A DNA stretch of 64,000 nt from Cricetomys ansorgei (taxonomy: Eukaryota; Chordata; Mammalia; Rodentia; Nesomyidae), in contig JAMJFZ010000769.1 in NCBI GenBank assembly GCA_026225945.1, positions 1,612,501 to 1,676,500 on the forward strand, written 5' to 3'. Shown piece by piece: positions 1-11,590 of the stretch. Within the stretch, counting starts at the first letter, position 1. The number at the start of each line of letters is the position of its first letter. The translations under genes were made by a program, and so were the position numbers. The notes under the pieces were generated by a model, which had not been told where the DNA came from, made no database searches, and saw only the letters and a program-made list of their open reading frames with translations.

Positions 1-254
1 CCTAGCTATGATGCCTATGAACCACAGCAACAAACAGCATGGTGCAGTAACCTTAAGGGTAAAGTAGTGGCACACACACATTGTATGTAGTAATAAATAG
101 TTCTCAAATTGGACTCAAGGTATGTTCAACAAGAGGGAATCTATGCCTAATACTGGAAACCTAGCTAATTACTGGTACTAGTGAAGTCATGGATATTAGA
201 GGATAATCTACAACCACTGCTTTACTAAACCAGCATGACCTTTAACAAAAATGT

Positions 255-585
255 AAACTTTTGTCTTTATGCCTACAGATAGGTATAGTCCTCACTGCTC
301 ATCAAGGAAATTTCTCTTTGCAACTGATAGAGACCATTACAGAAAACTACAACCAATCAAAATGGAGAGTTCTGGAACCCAGTCCCAGTGGATACATTTA
401 CCTAATAATCCCCATACATAAGGCTCAAGGAACATTGTGGAGGAGGGGTCAGAAAGATTGTAAGACCCAGAGGGACATGGAGTTCTCTATGAGACTGTGT
501 CTCCTAGGAATGTTAGAAGCTACACGCATGAAGTCTCACCAACATGACTGCTTAATAGTGAGGCTGAATCCTGAACAATAGATAT
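255..585 (+). mobile_element. L1 (Lx-type) 3' UTR fragment
   Basis: The text from CTCATCAAGGAAATTTCTC through the CCATTACAGAAAACTACAAC and AAGGCTCAAGGAACATTG segments to TCACCAACATGACTGCTTAA follows the rodent L1 3' UTR in order. A 106-codon open frame at 261-581 lies entirely within it and is not a gene. There is no poly-A tail, so the copy is truncated at both ends. It lies antisense to IL1RAPL1. Confidence 0.8.
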
Positions 586-1965
586 CCTAAAGTGTGTGGT
601 GGAAAGTCCATTCACAAAAAATAAGTTACTAGTAGTATAAAATAGTCAGTGAGTAATACACATTCACAAATATTGCAAAATTCTACAATTTCTGAATAAA
701 TGTGAAATCAAAATTTGATATGATATGCATTTTGTATCTAATAAAATAAAGCAAACCTTTTTCTTCAAGATAATTATCATTACTTGGCTTTATTTCATTC
801 ATTCACTTTTTCATTCAGGAAAATTTGAAAACGAGAATTTCTTCCCTACTTATAATGAAGAAACAAAGACACCCAGTAACCAACATGATAAGAAGATTAT
901 CACAAAGAAATATACTAAGGGTATAAGCTGCTTTCATACTTCAGTTTCTTCCTCCATATTTCATTTTTCAAAAATCAACCTGTAAAGCAAAAGGTTGACT
1001 CTAAAGATTAACGTTTCCTGAATTTTTGAGTGAAGTCATCGTTTCATTTTAGACTGCTGTACACATAGCCAGTAGTACAGAATCTGTTTAAAGCTATTCT
1101 AAAAATCAATAACATTTAGTCTACTTGAAAAGGTCAGACTAATCAAACATAAGAAAAAATAGTCTTGATTAGGGAGTTGGTTACTTTTTCCTAAGAACAG
1201 AAAGCTAAGAACTAATTTGCTATACCAAGATTCATGAACTCAAAACTACTATTTCTGGCTAAAGTTTTCTAAAAGGAATAGAAACTTTGAAATAAAACTT
1301 TGAAAATTTTGTTTGTAAAAACCTGAGCAATATTTATAATAATATTATTGGAAGTCAAGAATTATCCTCTATTTTGACCATAAAGAAAAATCATTTAATA
1401 AATTATTATCTTATAAGAAAGAAAAATATTCAGAAATAAAATAATTGCATAATAGTCTTGCATCCAAGGAGACGCTTGAAATCTACATGGCACCCTTTTA
1501 TGAGTCATGCAATATTAGTTATCATTAAGGCAACCATTTCAATGATAATTGAACTCAAGGCTGAGAACAACAATACAAAATAAATGGAAAACAAATTGGA
1601 AAACCAATTGAGAAATCATTAACTCAAAATAAAGATGTGTCCTATAACCGGAAACTCTGGTTACCTCAGGGAAGAAAGACTAGGTACACAGCTGGAGTTC
1701 AAACGTAAATTTTTCATTGTATATTTTTTATAAGATAAATTTGAATTGTGTTTTATATAAAATCCTTATGTATTAAAATATGAATTTTAAGAAGCCAAAT
1801 CAAAAATGCAAAATATAAACACTATGATTCAATGTATACAAAAATATTTGCCTTTACTCCCCAAACTTATGACTGTTACTCTACTTTGTGACAGTCACTT
1901 TTACTTATCAAGGTAAGAATATAAGACTGAATAGGCTGTATGGAGATATAATAACAGCCAAATAT
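586..1965. other. Unclassified AT-rich intron
   Basis: Apart from short A/T runs I recognise nothing here. A short open frame at 725-985 has no recognisable motif. Confidence 0.5.
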
Positions 1966-2550
1966 AGAGAAAATGTGTCTGTTGATTGCTCAGCCATTAC
2001 TGGGAAATCTGTATCATATCTCATCCGCTTAAGCCTCAAGGACCATCTTGGAGGAACGAGTGCAAATACTGTAAGAGCCAGAGCTCTAGGAGAACAAAGG
2101 TAAAACAGTGTCTTCTGGATGTGGTAAGATTGCTGCACTCATGAACTCACAGAAGCTGTGGTTTCCTGCAGAAGACAGTCACTATTCTACCTTGGAAGGT
2201 GGAGGAGCCCCCACCCTTAACAGAAGAGCTGTTGATAGTTGATGGCCTTTGGAGTGAGAGACTCAGGTTTTTTTTAAGGGTATAGCCACTGATCAGTCAG
2301 CTATGTTCCAGTGGATGGCCCAACACATGGGAATCTATGAGCAGCACAAATTGGAATCGGTGAGCTATAAAAACAAATAAATAAAACACACACACACACA
2401 CACACACACATACACACACACACACAAAGTTGAGGAAACTTGGGGGTGAATCTGAACTTAATCTTAGGTGAGGATGAGTTAGAGGGAGGAGTGGAAGAAA
2501 ATATAAAAATGTACTGTATTGCACACATTAAATATTTAAAGAGTTAATAA
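1966..2550 (+). mobile_element. L1 3' UTR with 3' end
   Basis: The order of motifs matches the rodent L1 3' UTR: GCTCAGCCATTACTGGGAAA, a degraded AAGCCTCAAGGACCAT, TGCACTCATGAACTCACAG, AGAGCTGTTGATAGTTGATG, TCCAGTGGATGGCCC and a terminal ATTAATAAA-like run near 2540. A CA microsatellite has grown inside it at about 2386-2426, at the place where the consensus is A-rich. The copy is old and lies antisense to the host gene. Confidence 0.8.
2386..2426. repeat. (CA)n microsatellite
   Basis: CA dinucleotides with one TA interruption, embedded in the L1 3' UTR after an AAATAAATAAAA stretch. Confidence 0.95.
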
Positions 2551-2624
2551 ACTTAGAATTAGAACCCTAATGGTAAGAATTTTCCATTCAAAACTTATGT
2601 TTATCTTCATTCTTCCCTGTTTAC

Positions 2625-3330
2625 TTTGGCACTTTGCTAGGCACTAGGGAAGCACAGTGGGCAATCCAAACCTACATCTTTGTAATTCTAAAGTTTCAAG
2701 TCAGGTAAAGAAAATAGATATCAAACACATAATTCTAGACCCATATGAAGTGGTAATTATAATGGAGAGGAGTGAATCATTCAAAATAGCATTCTAGAAA
2801 TAGGAAGTAGCATGTTTTAACAATTTACTTGAGGGAAGTAGATTTGTGGTTAACCATTCAGGGAGCTTTGTAAGTATGGAGCAAAGTAGACAAAGAGAGA
2901 TTAGAAAATTTATGCAAGACTTTATGCTCATTGTCAAGAATTTGGACTTTTAGCCCAGCACTTGTGAAGCAGAAGCAGGAGGATCACTCTGAGGTTGAGG
3001 TGAGGCCAACCTGGTATATAGCAAGTTTAGGTCTAGGTAGTGAGACCCTGTCTCAAAATTGGTTTTTGAAGTTTTATTCCAACTGCAATAGAAAGCCATG
3101 GAAAAGGTTTTAAAACGATGGTGTCATGGGGCATATTACATTCTATAAAGGTCATTGTGGCTGTTCATGGTCAAATTTTAGAGAGGGCAAGTGAAGTGTG
3201 GCTGTGTAAGAACAATTAAAAACCAACTTCAACATTCCTAATGAGATGCTGACAATAGCTAATGTGTTCATTACAGCTGTGAAAGAGATCAGTGAGCAAG
3301 TTTGGAATATATTGAGGAAGTACTGCCAAT
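2625..3330 (+). repeat. Ancient mammalian interspersed repeat (family uncertain), split by a B1-like SINE
   Basis: The segments GCACTTTGCTAGGCACTAGG, AATTTGGACTTTTA, ATTCCAACTGCAATAGAAAG and CATGGAAAAGGTTTTAAAA resemble a long, low-copy mammalian repeat with the pattern 'gtgctaggcactgggga ... ggactttatcctgaaggcaatggggagccat'. Related copies appear at about 35.3-36.0 kb and 48.1-49.15 kb. I cannot name the family with confidence. Confidence 0.5.
2946..3070 (+). mobile_element. Old B1-like (7SL-derived) SINE
   Basis: AGCCCAGCACTTGTGAAGC, GCAGGAGGATCACTCTGAGG, GGCCAACCTGGTATATAGC and GTGAGACCCTGTCTCAAAA follow the B1/proto-B1 order. It interrupts the ancient repeat, with imperfect direct repeats (TTTGGACTTTTA versus TTTGAAGTTTTA) on either side. 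The divergence indicates an old insertion. Confidence 0.7.
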
Positions 3331-3466
3331 AGAACTTAGCAATTCATTAGATGTAATGGGTCAAATGTGCATTCTGTTCTATTGGTTTCAGAATTGGTAA
3401 TTACAAGGAGGACTTGAAAAAATCCCTTTATTTAACCATACAAAACATTAACCAATTTTAGTTTAC

Positions 3467-3472
3467 AACACA

Positions 3473-3522
<50 letters not shown>
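3467..3522. repeat. (CA)n microsatellite
   Basis: About 27 CA units with one TA interruption near the left end. Confidence 0.95.
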
Positions 3523-3524
<2 letters not shown>

Positions 3525-4650
3525 TTTTGCCCACAGAAAGCTTAGTAGCAAAGTCTTACATTATCTGAGGAATGCATTTAAGAGAAAATTAAAATATTAA
3601 TAAGTAAGTATGGATGCCTTGCTCTTTTGCCTTTAATTATTTGTATATCAGGGTTCGAACTACAGATAAATCTTTGACAATGAATTTTTAAAGAATACTT
3701 AAAAAAATAGTCATGCTACATTATAGCTTGGGGTCAGTTGGAACTGGTTTCTCTACCTCACAGACAGGGCTAACACTTTACCATTGTGACCTGGTAGATA
3801 TTTGTCCTTTATTCCATTAAGGGCCTCTGGTTTGGCTGCACAATGGTAGATGGACAAATGTAGGTAGTTAAATATTTTGATTTTATGTTAATATATGACA
3901 AATACCTACAATAAAACCCAAGGTATCATAAGCTTTGGAACAAGGTTTCATTAGAATCCCTTTTTAAGTCTTTAAGAATAATCAGGAATATACAGTTGAA
4001 GCATCTATAACATGTAAATTATCTTTCATTTCATGTTTTAATCTCAATAATTCATTGATAATTCAAGTCCTATCTACAAGTTAATGAAGTGTAAGTATCC
4101 ATGAAAATATCACCTCCTTCTCCATGCTGATTATAAAAGACCACTGCTAATATTCTATCTACAAAAGACATAGGGTCAGGGTACAGGAAGTGAAAGCCAT
4201 GATATAGAAAAGTTCCCAAAGAGATATTTTGTTTTCTTCTTCAAAGAAATTATTGTTGATGACCTAAGTTGAGTGGCACCAATTTTGGATAGAACATCAG
4301 AGTTGTCATTACAGTTCATGTGTGAGGCTCACTTCTAGGTAAGCCAACTTAGGCATATCATCAACTTTCTTGTTATGTATGTTTGTTATGAAATTGGGTT
4401 TGTATTCCCTGTCAGACTTATCTTACCATGCTGTTATGGATGACAGATGGACACTTTCTAAACTGTAGTTATGGAGCATGAAGACATAAAACATTTAGAC
4501 AGAAGACACTGCCTTGACAACTTATTGACTTTTAAATTCTGGGTTTTGGATAAAGAGGCCTGCTACTATACTAAAATTATGCTTTTAGCTTTATGGCCTT
4601 ACTTCAGTTTTCATTTTGAGTTTTTGCTACATTTTTAGAGGTAAGAGTTT
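3523..4650. other. Unclassified intron
   Basis: AT-rich sequence with no repeat or gene motif that I recognise. Confidence 0.5.
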
Positions 4651-4654
4651 CTAA

Positions 4655-4870
4655 GTTTCAGTGGTGTGATAATTTTTGCCTTGTAAGAGACATTGGACAA
4701 TGCCAGAGGATTGTGTCTGATTGGTACAACTAGGGGGATAACACAGACATTTATTTAGCAAGCAGAGGCAGGAATGCTAAATATCCTACTGTATGATGCA
4801 ATCCCTTAACAACCAAGAATCATTTAGACCAAAATGTCAATAATTAAAAGTTTAAGAAAGTGTCATTTAA
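4655..4870 (+). mobile_element. Fossil hAT-like (MER) nonautonomous DNA transposon
   Basis: GAGACATTGGACAATG, GTACAACTAGGGGGATAACA, GCAGAGGCAGGAATGCTAAA, TATCCTACTGTATGATGCA and CCAAAATGTCAATAATTAAA follow, in order, a widespread mammalian DNA transposon with 'acatttggcaatgtctggagac ... aggccagggatgctaaacatcctacaatgcacagg ... ccaaaatgtcaatagtgc'. The exact MER name is uncertain. No intact terminal inverted repeats remain. Confidence 0.65.
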
Positions 4871-5089
4871 GATCCCTCTTGGCTTTAAAAATTCTATAAT
4901 CCTTAGAGGAAAACATCCAATAATTTATTCAAGGTAATGCAAGATATTTTTAAATTTGCTAAAATAAATTTTATTTGTAATATAAAAAGAAATATTATCA
5001 CTTACCATGAAATTTTCTTTGAAAATAGTGATTATAATTCAGTAATAAGAGGGAACCTCTATCACACTGGCCTGTGAGCATGTCAGTTG

Positions 5090-5380
5090 GGGCATTATTT
5101 AATTGCTAATTGATAAAGGTTAGCTTAGCTCACTATGGCCAGTGCCACCTCTTGGCAGGTAGTACTGGTTTGCACAACAAAAAAGTAGCTGAATGTAAGC
5201 CTGGAGGTAAGTCTGTAAGCATAGATCCTCTACTGTCTTGTATCCTGATTCTGGCCTTAAGTTCCTGCCTCTGACTCCCCTTGACGATAGATTGTAACCT
5301 ACAATCTGAAATACACCCTTTGCTGCCCAGGTTGCTTTTGTCATGGTGTTTTTCTCAGCAATGGAATGGAAACCAAGACA
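5090..5380 (+). mobile_element. MaLR/MT-type LTR, 3' part
   Basis: CAGTGCCACCTCTTGGCAGG, AAGTTCCTGCCTCTGACTCC, GCTGCCCAGGTTGCTTTTGT and CATGGTGTTTTTCTCAGCAA, then AAACCAAGACA, match the U3-R end of common rodent MaLR/MT-like LTRs. A minus-strand open frame at 5120-5344 is a by-product of it. The start is degraded. Confidence 0.6.
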
Positions 5381-5884
5381 CTGACTAAGACTAAACTAAG
5401 ACTCTGAGAGTCAAACTTTTCAGGTGTGTCTCATAGGCACAAATAACTTTATAACATTGGGAAAGGGCTTCATGACTCAAGCTTCTCTTCCATAAAATAT
5501 AATTGAAAGTCAACTTGGTGTTTTAAATGGGTCATTTTATTAAAAGGCTCTTAGTCTGGGGTCTGACACATAAATAGCACTAAGTCAATATTAGTTATTG
5601 CCATAGTTAGACCTAAGGGTGAATTTTCATTAATTTTATTCCAGAGAATTTATTTACTATAGCCACTTAGATTTATTGCTGATCATAGGTTTTTGCTGAT
5701 ACCACTTTTTGTTATGGTATATAATCTTCCACCTGGATAAATTATGCTCACCTTTGAGTCAAAGTCAATGGGTTCTGAAGGACCCCTGTTCATTTCTGAA
5801 ACACAAATATAACCATTACATTGTTTAGTCCTAAATGCATCTATTTATAACATACTTTAAAAGTCTCTATCCTTACCCACCTGC
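5381..5884. other. Unclassified intron
   Basis: The segment near 5545-5600 (GGTCTGACACATAAATAGCA, followed by a degraded CAATA run) resembles the 3' end of an L2 or MIR element, but it is too short to call. Confidence 0.4.
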
Positions 5885-6240
5885 TATAGCCTGAAAGTTG
5901 GTTCCATTAAAATTCTTATCTTAAAATCTTATCCCCCAAAGCTGTAGAATGAGAAGTGGTCCTTTAGGAAGTGATTGGGTCATGTGGGTAGAGCTGTCAT
6001 AAAAAGAATTATTGTCCACTTAAAAGAGGTCCAGATGAGGGCTCCCTCTACTGTGTGAGGGTATATCAAGAACAGGCAGTTTATGCATCAGAAACTGGGC
6101 CGTTGCTAGATTACCAGACTCACCAGTGCCTTAATCTAGGGTTTACCAGCTTTCAGAACTATAAGAAATAAAGTATCACTATTTAAAGCCATACTGCCTA
6201 TGATAATTTATTAGTCTTCTGAGTGGGCTAGGATACCACC
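5885..6240 (+). mobile_element. MLT1/MST-type (ERVL-MaLR) LTR fragment
   Basis: CCTTTAGGAAGTGATTGGGT, CATGTGGGTAGAGCTGTCAT, TTAAAAGAGGTCCAGATGAG, ATCAGAAACTGGGCCGTTGC and CCAGCTTTCAGAACTATAAG match, in order, the mammalian MaLR LTR pattern 'gggaggtgattaggtcatgaggg ... cataaaagaggcccagag ... cagcctccagaactgtgag'. It is much older than the ORR1 copies. Confidence 0.6.
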
Positions 6241-6997
6241 ACACTATATTATCATTCATGAGTCTGTAAACACATTCACACATGGACACACACTTTAGCC
6301 TTTGCAGATGAAGTGACATGCTGCCCTGAATAATATCAGTATGTATGTCACACGTGCACTGAGCCCTCTGTAAATCTATAAACTAGATCAAAACTAGAAA
6401 ATCTCTTACTCCAGCAATAAAGAATAAAATTGAATTTGCAAGCTGAAATTAAATCTGTATAAATGGATGAGAACTTGAAGAAAAGAAAAGTCCCTTGTTT
6501 GACAGGATAAAATGATTGACAAAAAGCAGATCTCAGCAATATCTATTTATAACCAGTTCCAGGGTACTCTTGTTTCAAGTGTATAGAAAATGCCTGGGCT
6601 CCAAAGAATTAACACAATAGATTCTATTTTCATTCTGATATTCATAATATATTAAATTTTTAAACAAAAAGAACAGCTGTTTATAATATCTGGGGTATGG
6701 GTTTTCTTGAAATGAAGACAAAACATTCTAAATGGTGAGTTTTACATATGAATAGTACTGCTTGCCGAATCTTACATTATATTAATAATTTTAGTTGCAT
6801 ACTGGACAGTTAAGCTAAAATAATAAGAAAATTCTTAGCTAAATAAGAGTATGAAACAATAATTCCTATATGGCAAGCATGGTTGACTTCATCTACCATA
6901 TAAAAATAATTTTTATACTTCCATAATATAGGTGTGAAAAAGTAATTAATAACAAAATTTATGTACAGGACAGGGATAATTAAAAATGACTCTCACT
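6241..6997. other. Unclassified AT-rich intron
   Basis: Nothing recognised. Open frames here are short and lack motifs. Confidence 0.5.
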
Positions 6998-7332
6998 ATA
7001 TTAGTTATTTTTCTTTCATTTTTATAAAATACTTTGACCAAAGGCAATTTAAGGAAGGAATAATTTATTTTAGCCTATGTTTCCAGAAGTAGAGTCCCTA
7101 ATGGTAGAGAAAGCATGACAATAGGTAGCAGGAGCAGGAAGCTAAGAGATCACATATTCAAATGCAAATTCAAAACAGAGAGAGTGAGATAGAAGTGAGT
7201 CAAGGCTATAAATTTTCAAAGGCAGCTCACTCTGTGGGACATGCTTTCTTCAGTAAGGCTGCACCACTTCCCCAAACAGTGCTTCAAATACCAGAGCCTA
7301 TGGGGGACACTTCTCATTAAATACACCATACA
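6998..7332 (-). mobile_element. ORR1-like MaLR LTR, reverse orientation
   Basis: In + orientation it reads TTAGTTATTTTTCTTTCATT ... AGCAGGAGCAGGAAGCTAAG ... AAGGCTATAAATTTTCAAAG ... GAGCCTATGGGGGACACTTC ... ending in a degraded CATTAAATACACCATACA. This is the reverse complement of a rodent MaLR LTR that starts TGTGGTGGTTTGAATG. Confidence 0.75.
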
Positions 7333-7929
7333 CATATTATCCACAGCACATCAAAAATAGCAAGCTTGACAGGATAAAGTTGCGGTGTCCCTGATTTTCC
7401 TTCCCACCTTATCCCTTATCCTTCTTTTGTGCTGTACACTTGTGTCCCCAGTAGCTTTTCTCTTTCATTTCACATGCGTCCTATTACAATCTCCTTTCTC
7501 AAAAAGTTCTCCCCTTTGTGGTACTTTTTCTAGTTTCATACACTGTACACACATATAAACATTGAGAGCTTGGACCCCCATTCAGATCTTTTAAATGAGT
7601 TACTATATAATAATTTCCAGCTTATACAATTCAGTTTTGGTTTTCCTGCATTGTTTTCCTTGTCATTGTGGATTTATGCCTAATTAAGTATTTTTTCATT
7701 CATAGACCCATATATCTTCAGGAGAGAAATAAATCTTTATATTTCTATCAAATCTACCTTAGGTGCATAAATAATCTGCTTTAGACATTAGGAAAATATT
7801 TCCTATCATTTAAAAAATGGCAGAAGAAATGTAAATTCTCAATAAATATTCATGAAACTTAAGCAACAATTATAATACTCTATTTGCTAACCTGACACAA
7901 TCTAGCCAGAAGAATAAATGATGAGTACT
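7333..7929. other. Unclassified intron
   Basis: A pyrimidine-rich stretch at 7390-7560 resembles sequence seen near rodent L1 ends, but I could not place it. The rest is AT-rich. Confidence 0.4.
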
Positions 7930-8045
7930 AGTTTCAGTGAGAGACCATAACTCAAGGTACTAAAGTGGAGAACAGTAGAAAATAAATGGTGACATTTTCT
8001 GACCTCTGCACTCATATAACACACACACATCAAACAAACAAAAAC
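7930..8045 (+). mobile_element. 3' half of a B4-type SINE
   Basis: TTTCAGTGAGAGACCATAAC, AAAGTGGAGAACAGTAG and TTCTGACCTCTGCACTCATA, then a short CA run, match the 3' portion of the composite tRNA-derived SINE seen more fully at 34.05-34.4 kb. Confidence 0.6.
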
Positions 8046-8954
8046 ACTACCAATGGCAAATTGGCGACTTTATGATGATTTGTTTCTCTGTTTATTCAAA
8101 TATTTCAACTGATTAATAATATCTAAATGTCTTGGAATTACTGATATTCAACATAATTTATTTTATCCTTTTATGAAGAAAGTTCACTTTGCTGTTTACT
8201 TCCTAAATACATTGAGCAAACCAGGAATAAAAAATCCCATACCATGGACAAATACAATGCTCTTTTGTTTCAAATCACATTGCATTATATGGTCACTTGA
8301 TGACCAAATCAGCAGGATGAAATGTACTTAAATGAGCTGGAAAATAGAAGTTCCTCAAACGTTCAGGAATCAACATAGCATAATGAGATAGACACAATGG
8401 ATGGAAAAAAAACACAAGAAAAACTTAAAAATTTTCAAGCAAGTCCCAAGTATTTAGACATAAATATATAGTTCCAAATAATCATCAAGTATAAATCTAT
8501 TTTCAAGAAATGATTGTAAAAATGTTTGGCTCAATTAACTCTTTCTACTTTTTTACATGATATTCAGTCTTTAAAATTTTGGTTGTATTAGTTTTAGTTA
8601 CTAAATAGTATCTTCATTTCCTGGGAATATTGACAAGAAAATGGAACAAAGAAAAAAAGAGACATAGTCTCTGGTAGTATATTAATGTTGTAAGATATAT
8701 TTATTAATAAATTTGTTTAAATGTATATAAACTCACCTGTAAAAATAATCACAAAAATTTAATGATATTGTACAATTATGTTTACAAATAAAAATTCAGA
8801 CCTTTGGAACCTTGAAAGATTGTAAATTGAAATGAAATGATTATTCTAGTAAGACTCTTAAAATGTTTTGTTCTTAGGACATACTAATAAATGTTTTAAA
8901 AGTCCATTAAATATGGGGAAAACCACCCAAGATAATCTTCAAAACATTGCAATC
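8046..8954. other. Unclassified AT-rich intron
   Basis: No recognised repeat, gene or RNA signal. Confidence 0.5.
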
Positions 8955-9140
8955 TGCCGTAGTTTGAATGACAATGCCCTCCCCTCCGCCCCGGCCCCAG
9001 GCTTATATATTTGAGCCAATTTGTTCCATAGTTGGTAGAACTGTTTGAGAAGGATATGTGTCTCTATGGATGGACTTTTAAATTTCAAAAGCCCATGATA
9101 TCCATTTCCAGTTAGTTCCCTCTCTCCCTCTCCCTCTCTT

Positions 9141-9184
<44 letters not shown>

Positions 9185-9379
9185 CTCCCGCTTCCCTCCC
9201 TTCCTTGTGATTGTGGACCAGAATGTAAGCTCTCAGCTACTGTTGTAGTGCTATGCCTGCCTGCTGTCATGCTCCTTTCCATGATGGTCATGGAACCATG
9301 AGCCCAGTAAATATTTTGTTTTATGAAATTTGCCTTTGTCATGGTGTCTCCTAATGGACATAGAAAAATAACTATGACA
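8955..9379 (+). mobile_element. ORR1-like MaLR solo LTR with internal TC expansion
   Basis: It starts TGCCGTAGTTTGAATGACAA and ends CTATGACA. CAATC precedes it and CAACC follows it, a near-perfect 5-bp target duplication typical of ERVL-MaLR elements. Internal motifs include TTTCAAAAGCCCATG, TGTAAGCTCTCAGCTAC, ATGCCTGCCTGCTGTCATGC and TTTGTCATGGTGTCTCC. A long TC array at about 9119-9180 has expanded in the pyrimidine-rich middle of the LTR. Confidence 0.8.
9119..9200. repeat. (TC)n / TCCC pyrimidine tract
   Basis: An almost pure C/T stretch with a perfect CT run in its centre, inside the LTR. The minus-strand frame encoding RE repeats is an artefact of it. Confidence 0.95.
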
Positions 9380-9561
9380 CAACCCAAATCCCATCAATAA
9401 CCTACTGAAGATAATCTGTCAGTTGGTAATCACTTAGAAATAAGTATGCCTTATCTTGCTTAATTATTCCATAATAATAATGAAAGAAAACAATTTATCT
9501 TTCACACAAATAAATATCAGATTCCCAAGAATTACTTCTTTAAGGGGGTCATTAAATCATA

Positions 9562-9562
<1 letters not shown>

Positions 9563-9616
<54 letters not shown>

Positions 9617-9622
9617 ACACAC
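9563..9622. repeat. (CA)n microsatellite
   Basis: About 29 CA units with a single TA interruption. Confidence 0.95.
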
Positions 9623-10718
9623 GTAAAAACATCCAAGAAGCTATGCCAGTGTTTCAGTTGTGAGAGACCATAGGCTTTTAACCTGGTTGCACTCATTTCC
9701 CTCAAATGCTGCTCCCTTTTAATAGTGGTCGCCTTATAAGTGTTACTGTCTTCCCAGTCAGCCATAATCAAACCAACTTCCTTTGATTCTTTTCCCCATC
9801 ATCTTGACTACATATTTATCTATAAAATGGTATGATGTATGATTCAAATTGTCTCCAAAAACTTATTTCTGCAATATGGTCTCTTCCAAATCATAGTGGC
9901 TTATTTCTTACTTAAAAAATGAGTTTTCCAATTGGTTTTCGGCCCTCTGCCCTCTTACTCATTTTCTTCTACTTTGTTGTATAGTCTTCAATGTGATTGT
10001 TCTACTAATTAAGCTATCCCTCTTTCTTCTGTTTTAAAAACAAGTGGTCATACGTATAAATGTGTATAAATGAATAATTTGGCTTCCCAAATCTTTATAG
10101 TAGTATTCCTTTTCATCAATTCCATTGGTTGAACTTTGCTTTAGCTGACTCTAAAACTGCCCAGTTCCCAAAGCCAACATAACTTTCCCCATCTTGGTCA
10201 CATCCTAATGCTGATCTTGCATCAGTCCTTTCAACTTCATTCATCTATCTAAATACTAATCCTTAATTATGGTGTAACTCATATAACATTTTTACCATGA
10301 GGTCTTCCTTGACCTTGCTTTTGAAATAAGCTCTTCCTCCCTAAACTGACGTACCTAACTCATTTCACTATGCTAGACAAACAACACAGTTCAACGTTAA
10401 AAAAATAATGAACATTTAATAAAGTGAAAATATCCTCAAAAGTACCATAAAAAAGGTGTTTCCCTTTCTTCAGTACTGGGGGGTCAAAGTTACAAACCTA
10501 GGTTTTTGTACATGTCAAGCAAACATTCTATCATAGATTTAGACTCCTACTCCCTTTTACAAATTTTCAAAATCATAATTCTGGTACTTAATCATCAACT
10601 CTCCTACAATGAACAAATTGACTATATGCAGAGTTTAAAAAGTTATATTGGTGATCATTATTGCTGTATACTAGGCATGTTAACTGATGGAGAAAGGCTT
10701 ATTATTACCAATCTATGT
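9623..10718. other. Unclassified intron
   Basis: AT- and pyrimidine-rich. No motif that I can assign to a repeat family or gene. Confidence 0.5.
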
Positions 10719-11091
10719 TGTGATGGTTATCGTTAATTGTCAGGTTTCCAGGATCTAGAATCTCCTTGCTGATGGGCCTCTAGACTTTCTTGGGAGGTTT
10801 TATTTTGATTATATTAATTGAGGTGGGAAGACCCTCCCACTGTGGGTGATACTGTTTTCTGGGCAGGAGACTCTGTACTGCATAAGAGCAGAAAAACAAG
10901 CCTAACACTAGCTTGCACGCATTCATCCCTCGGGTTTCTGATAATAGATGTGATATAATCAGCTGATTCAAACTCCTGCTGCTTTGACTTCCCCATATAA
11001 CTTACCTTAGGTTGTGAGCTAAAATAAAACCTTTTCTTCCTCAAGTTGCTTTTGTTGGAGTATTCACAGAAGCAGAAGAGAAACTAAGACA
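10719..11091 (+). mobile_element. MaLR/MT-type solo LTR
   Basis: It starts TGTGATGGTTATCGTTAATT and ends AAACTAAGACA. TATGT precedes it and TTTGT follows it (4 of 5 bases match). Internal motifs TTAATTGAGGTGGGAAGACC, CAGCTGATTCAAACTCCTGC and GTGAGCTAAAATAAAACC, then TCAAGTTGCTTTTGTTGGAG, match a common rodent MaLR-like LTR with an AATAAA-type poly-A signal near its end. The length of 373 bp suits an LTR. Confidence 0.75.
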
Positions 11092-11460
11092 TTTGTGATG
11101 ATTTTGGCTACAAACATATACACCATTTTTCATTTCCAGATGTATTCACTGATCTACTTAGAAACAGGCCTCCTTTTGTGATGCAGGTTAATCAACTTCT
11201 GCCAAGTACAAAAGAATAGTCAAAAATTTCCATTGTTTCCCATAAAGACTTGGGATCTAACTTTCTTCACTTTCTCTGAACTACCAGAATGTCTTAAATA
11301 GCTAGAGGGATGATTCCATTGAAGACTTTAAATTGTTTTGTGCTATGGATGCTTTTGATAATATTTTCCTCATATGGTAACTTCACTTGATACCTTGAAA
11401 AGCACCCTTGAAGTTAAATAAAAGGCCAGAAAATTAAAAAAAATCAGGCTACATGTGGAA

Positions 11461-11585
11461 TACACACACACACACACACACACACGGGTGGGGGGGAGGG
11501 AGGGAAGAGGAGGGAGAGAGAGAGAGAGAGATGGAGTGAGAGAGAGACAGAGACAGAGAGCAAAAGACAGACAGACAGAGAAAAC
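11461..11585. repeat. Compound (CA)n, G-rich and (GA)n microsatellite
   Basis: CA repeat at 11462-11485, a GGGTGGGGGGGAGGGAGGGA stretch, then GA and GACA repeats to about 11580. The G-run block has four runs of three or more G within about 20 bases and could form a G-quadruplex on the + strand. Confidence 0.9.
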
Positions 11586-11590
11586 TCTGA

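Noticed and set aside
261..581. 106-codon open frame at the left edge
   Set aside because: It lies wholly within an L1 3' UTR, which is noncoding.
8980..8998. C-rich stretch as a CpG island or promoter
   Set aside because: It is only about 20 bases inside an LTR, with few CpG and no surrounding GC-rich sequence.
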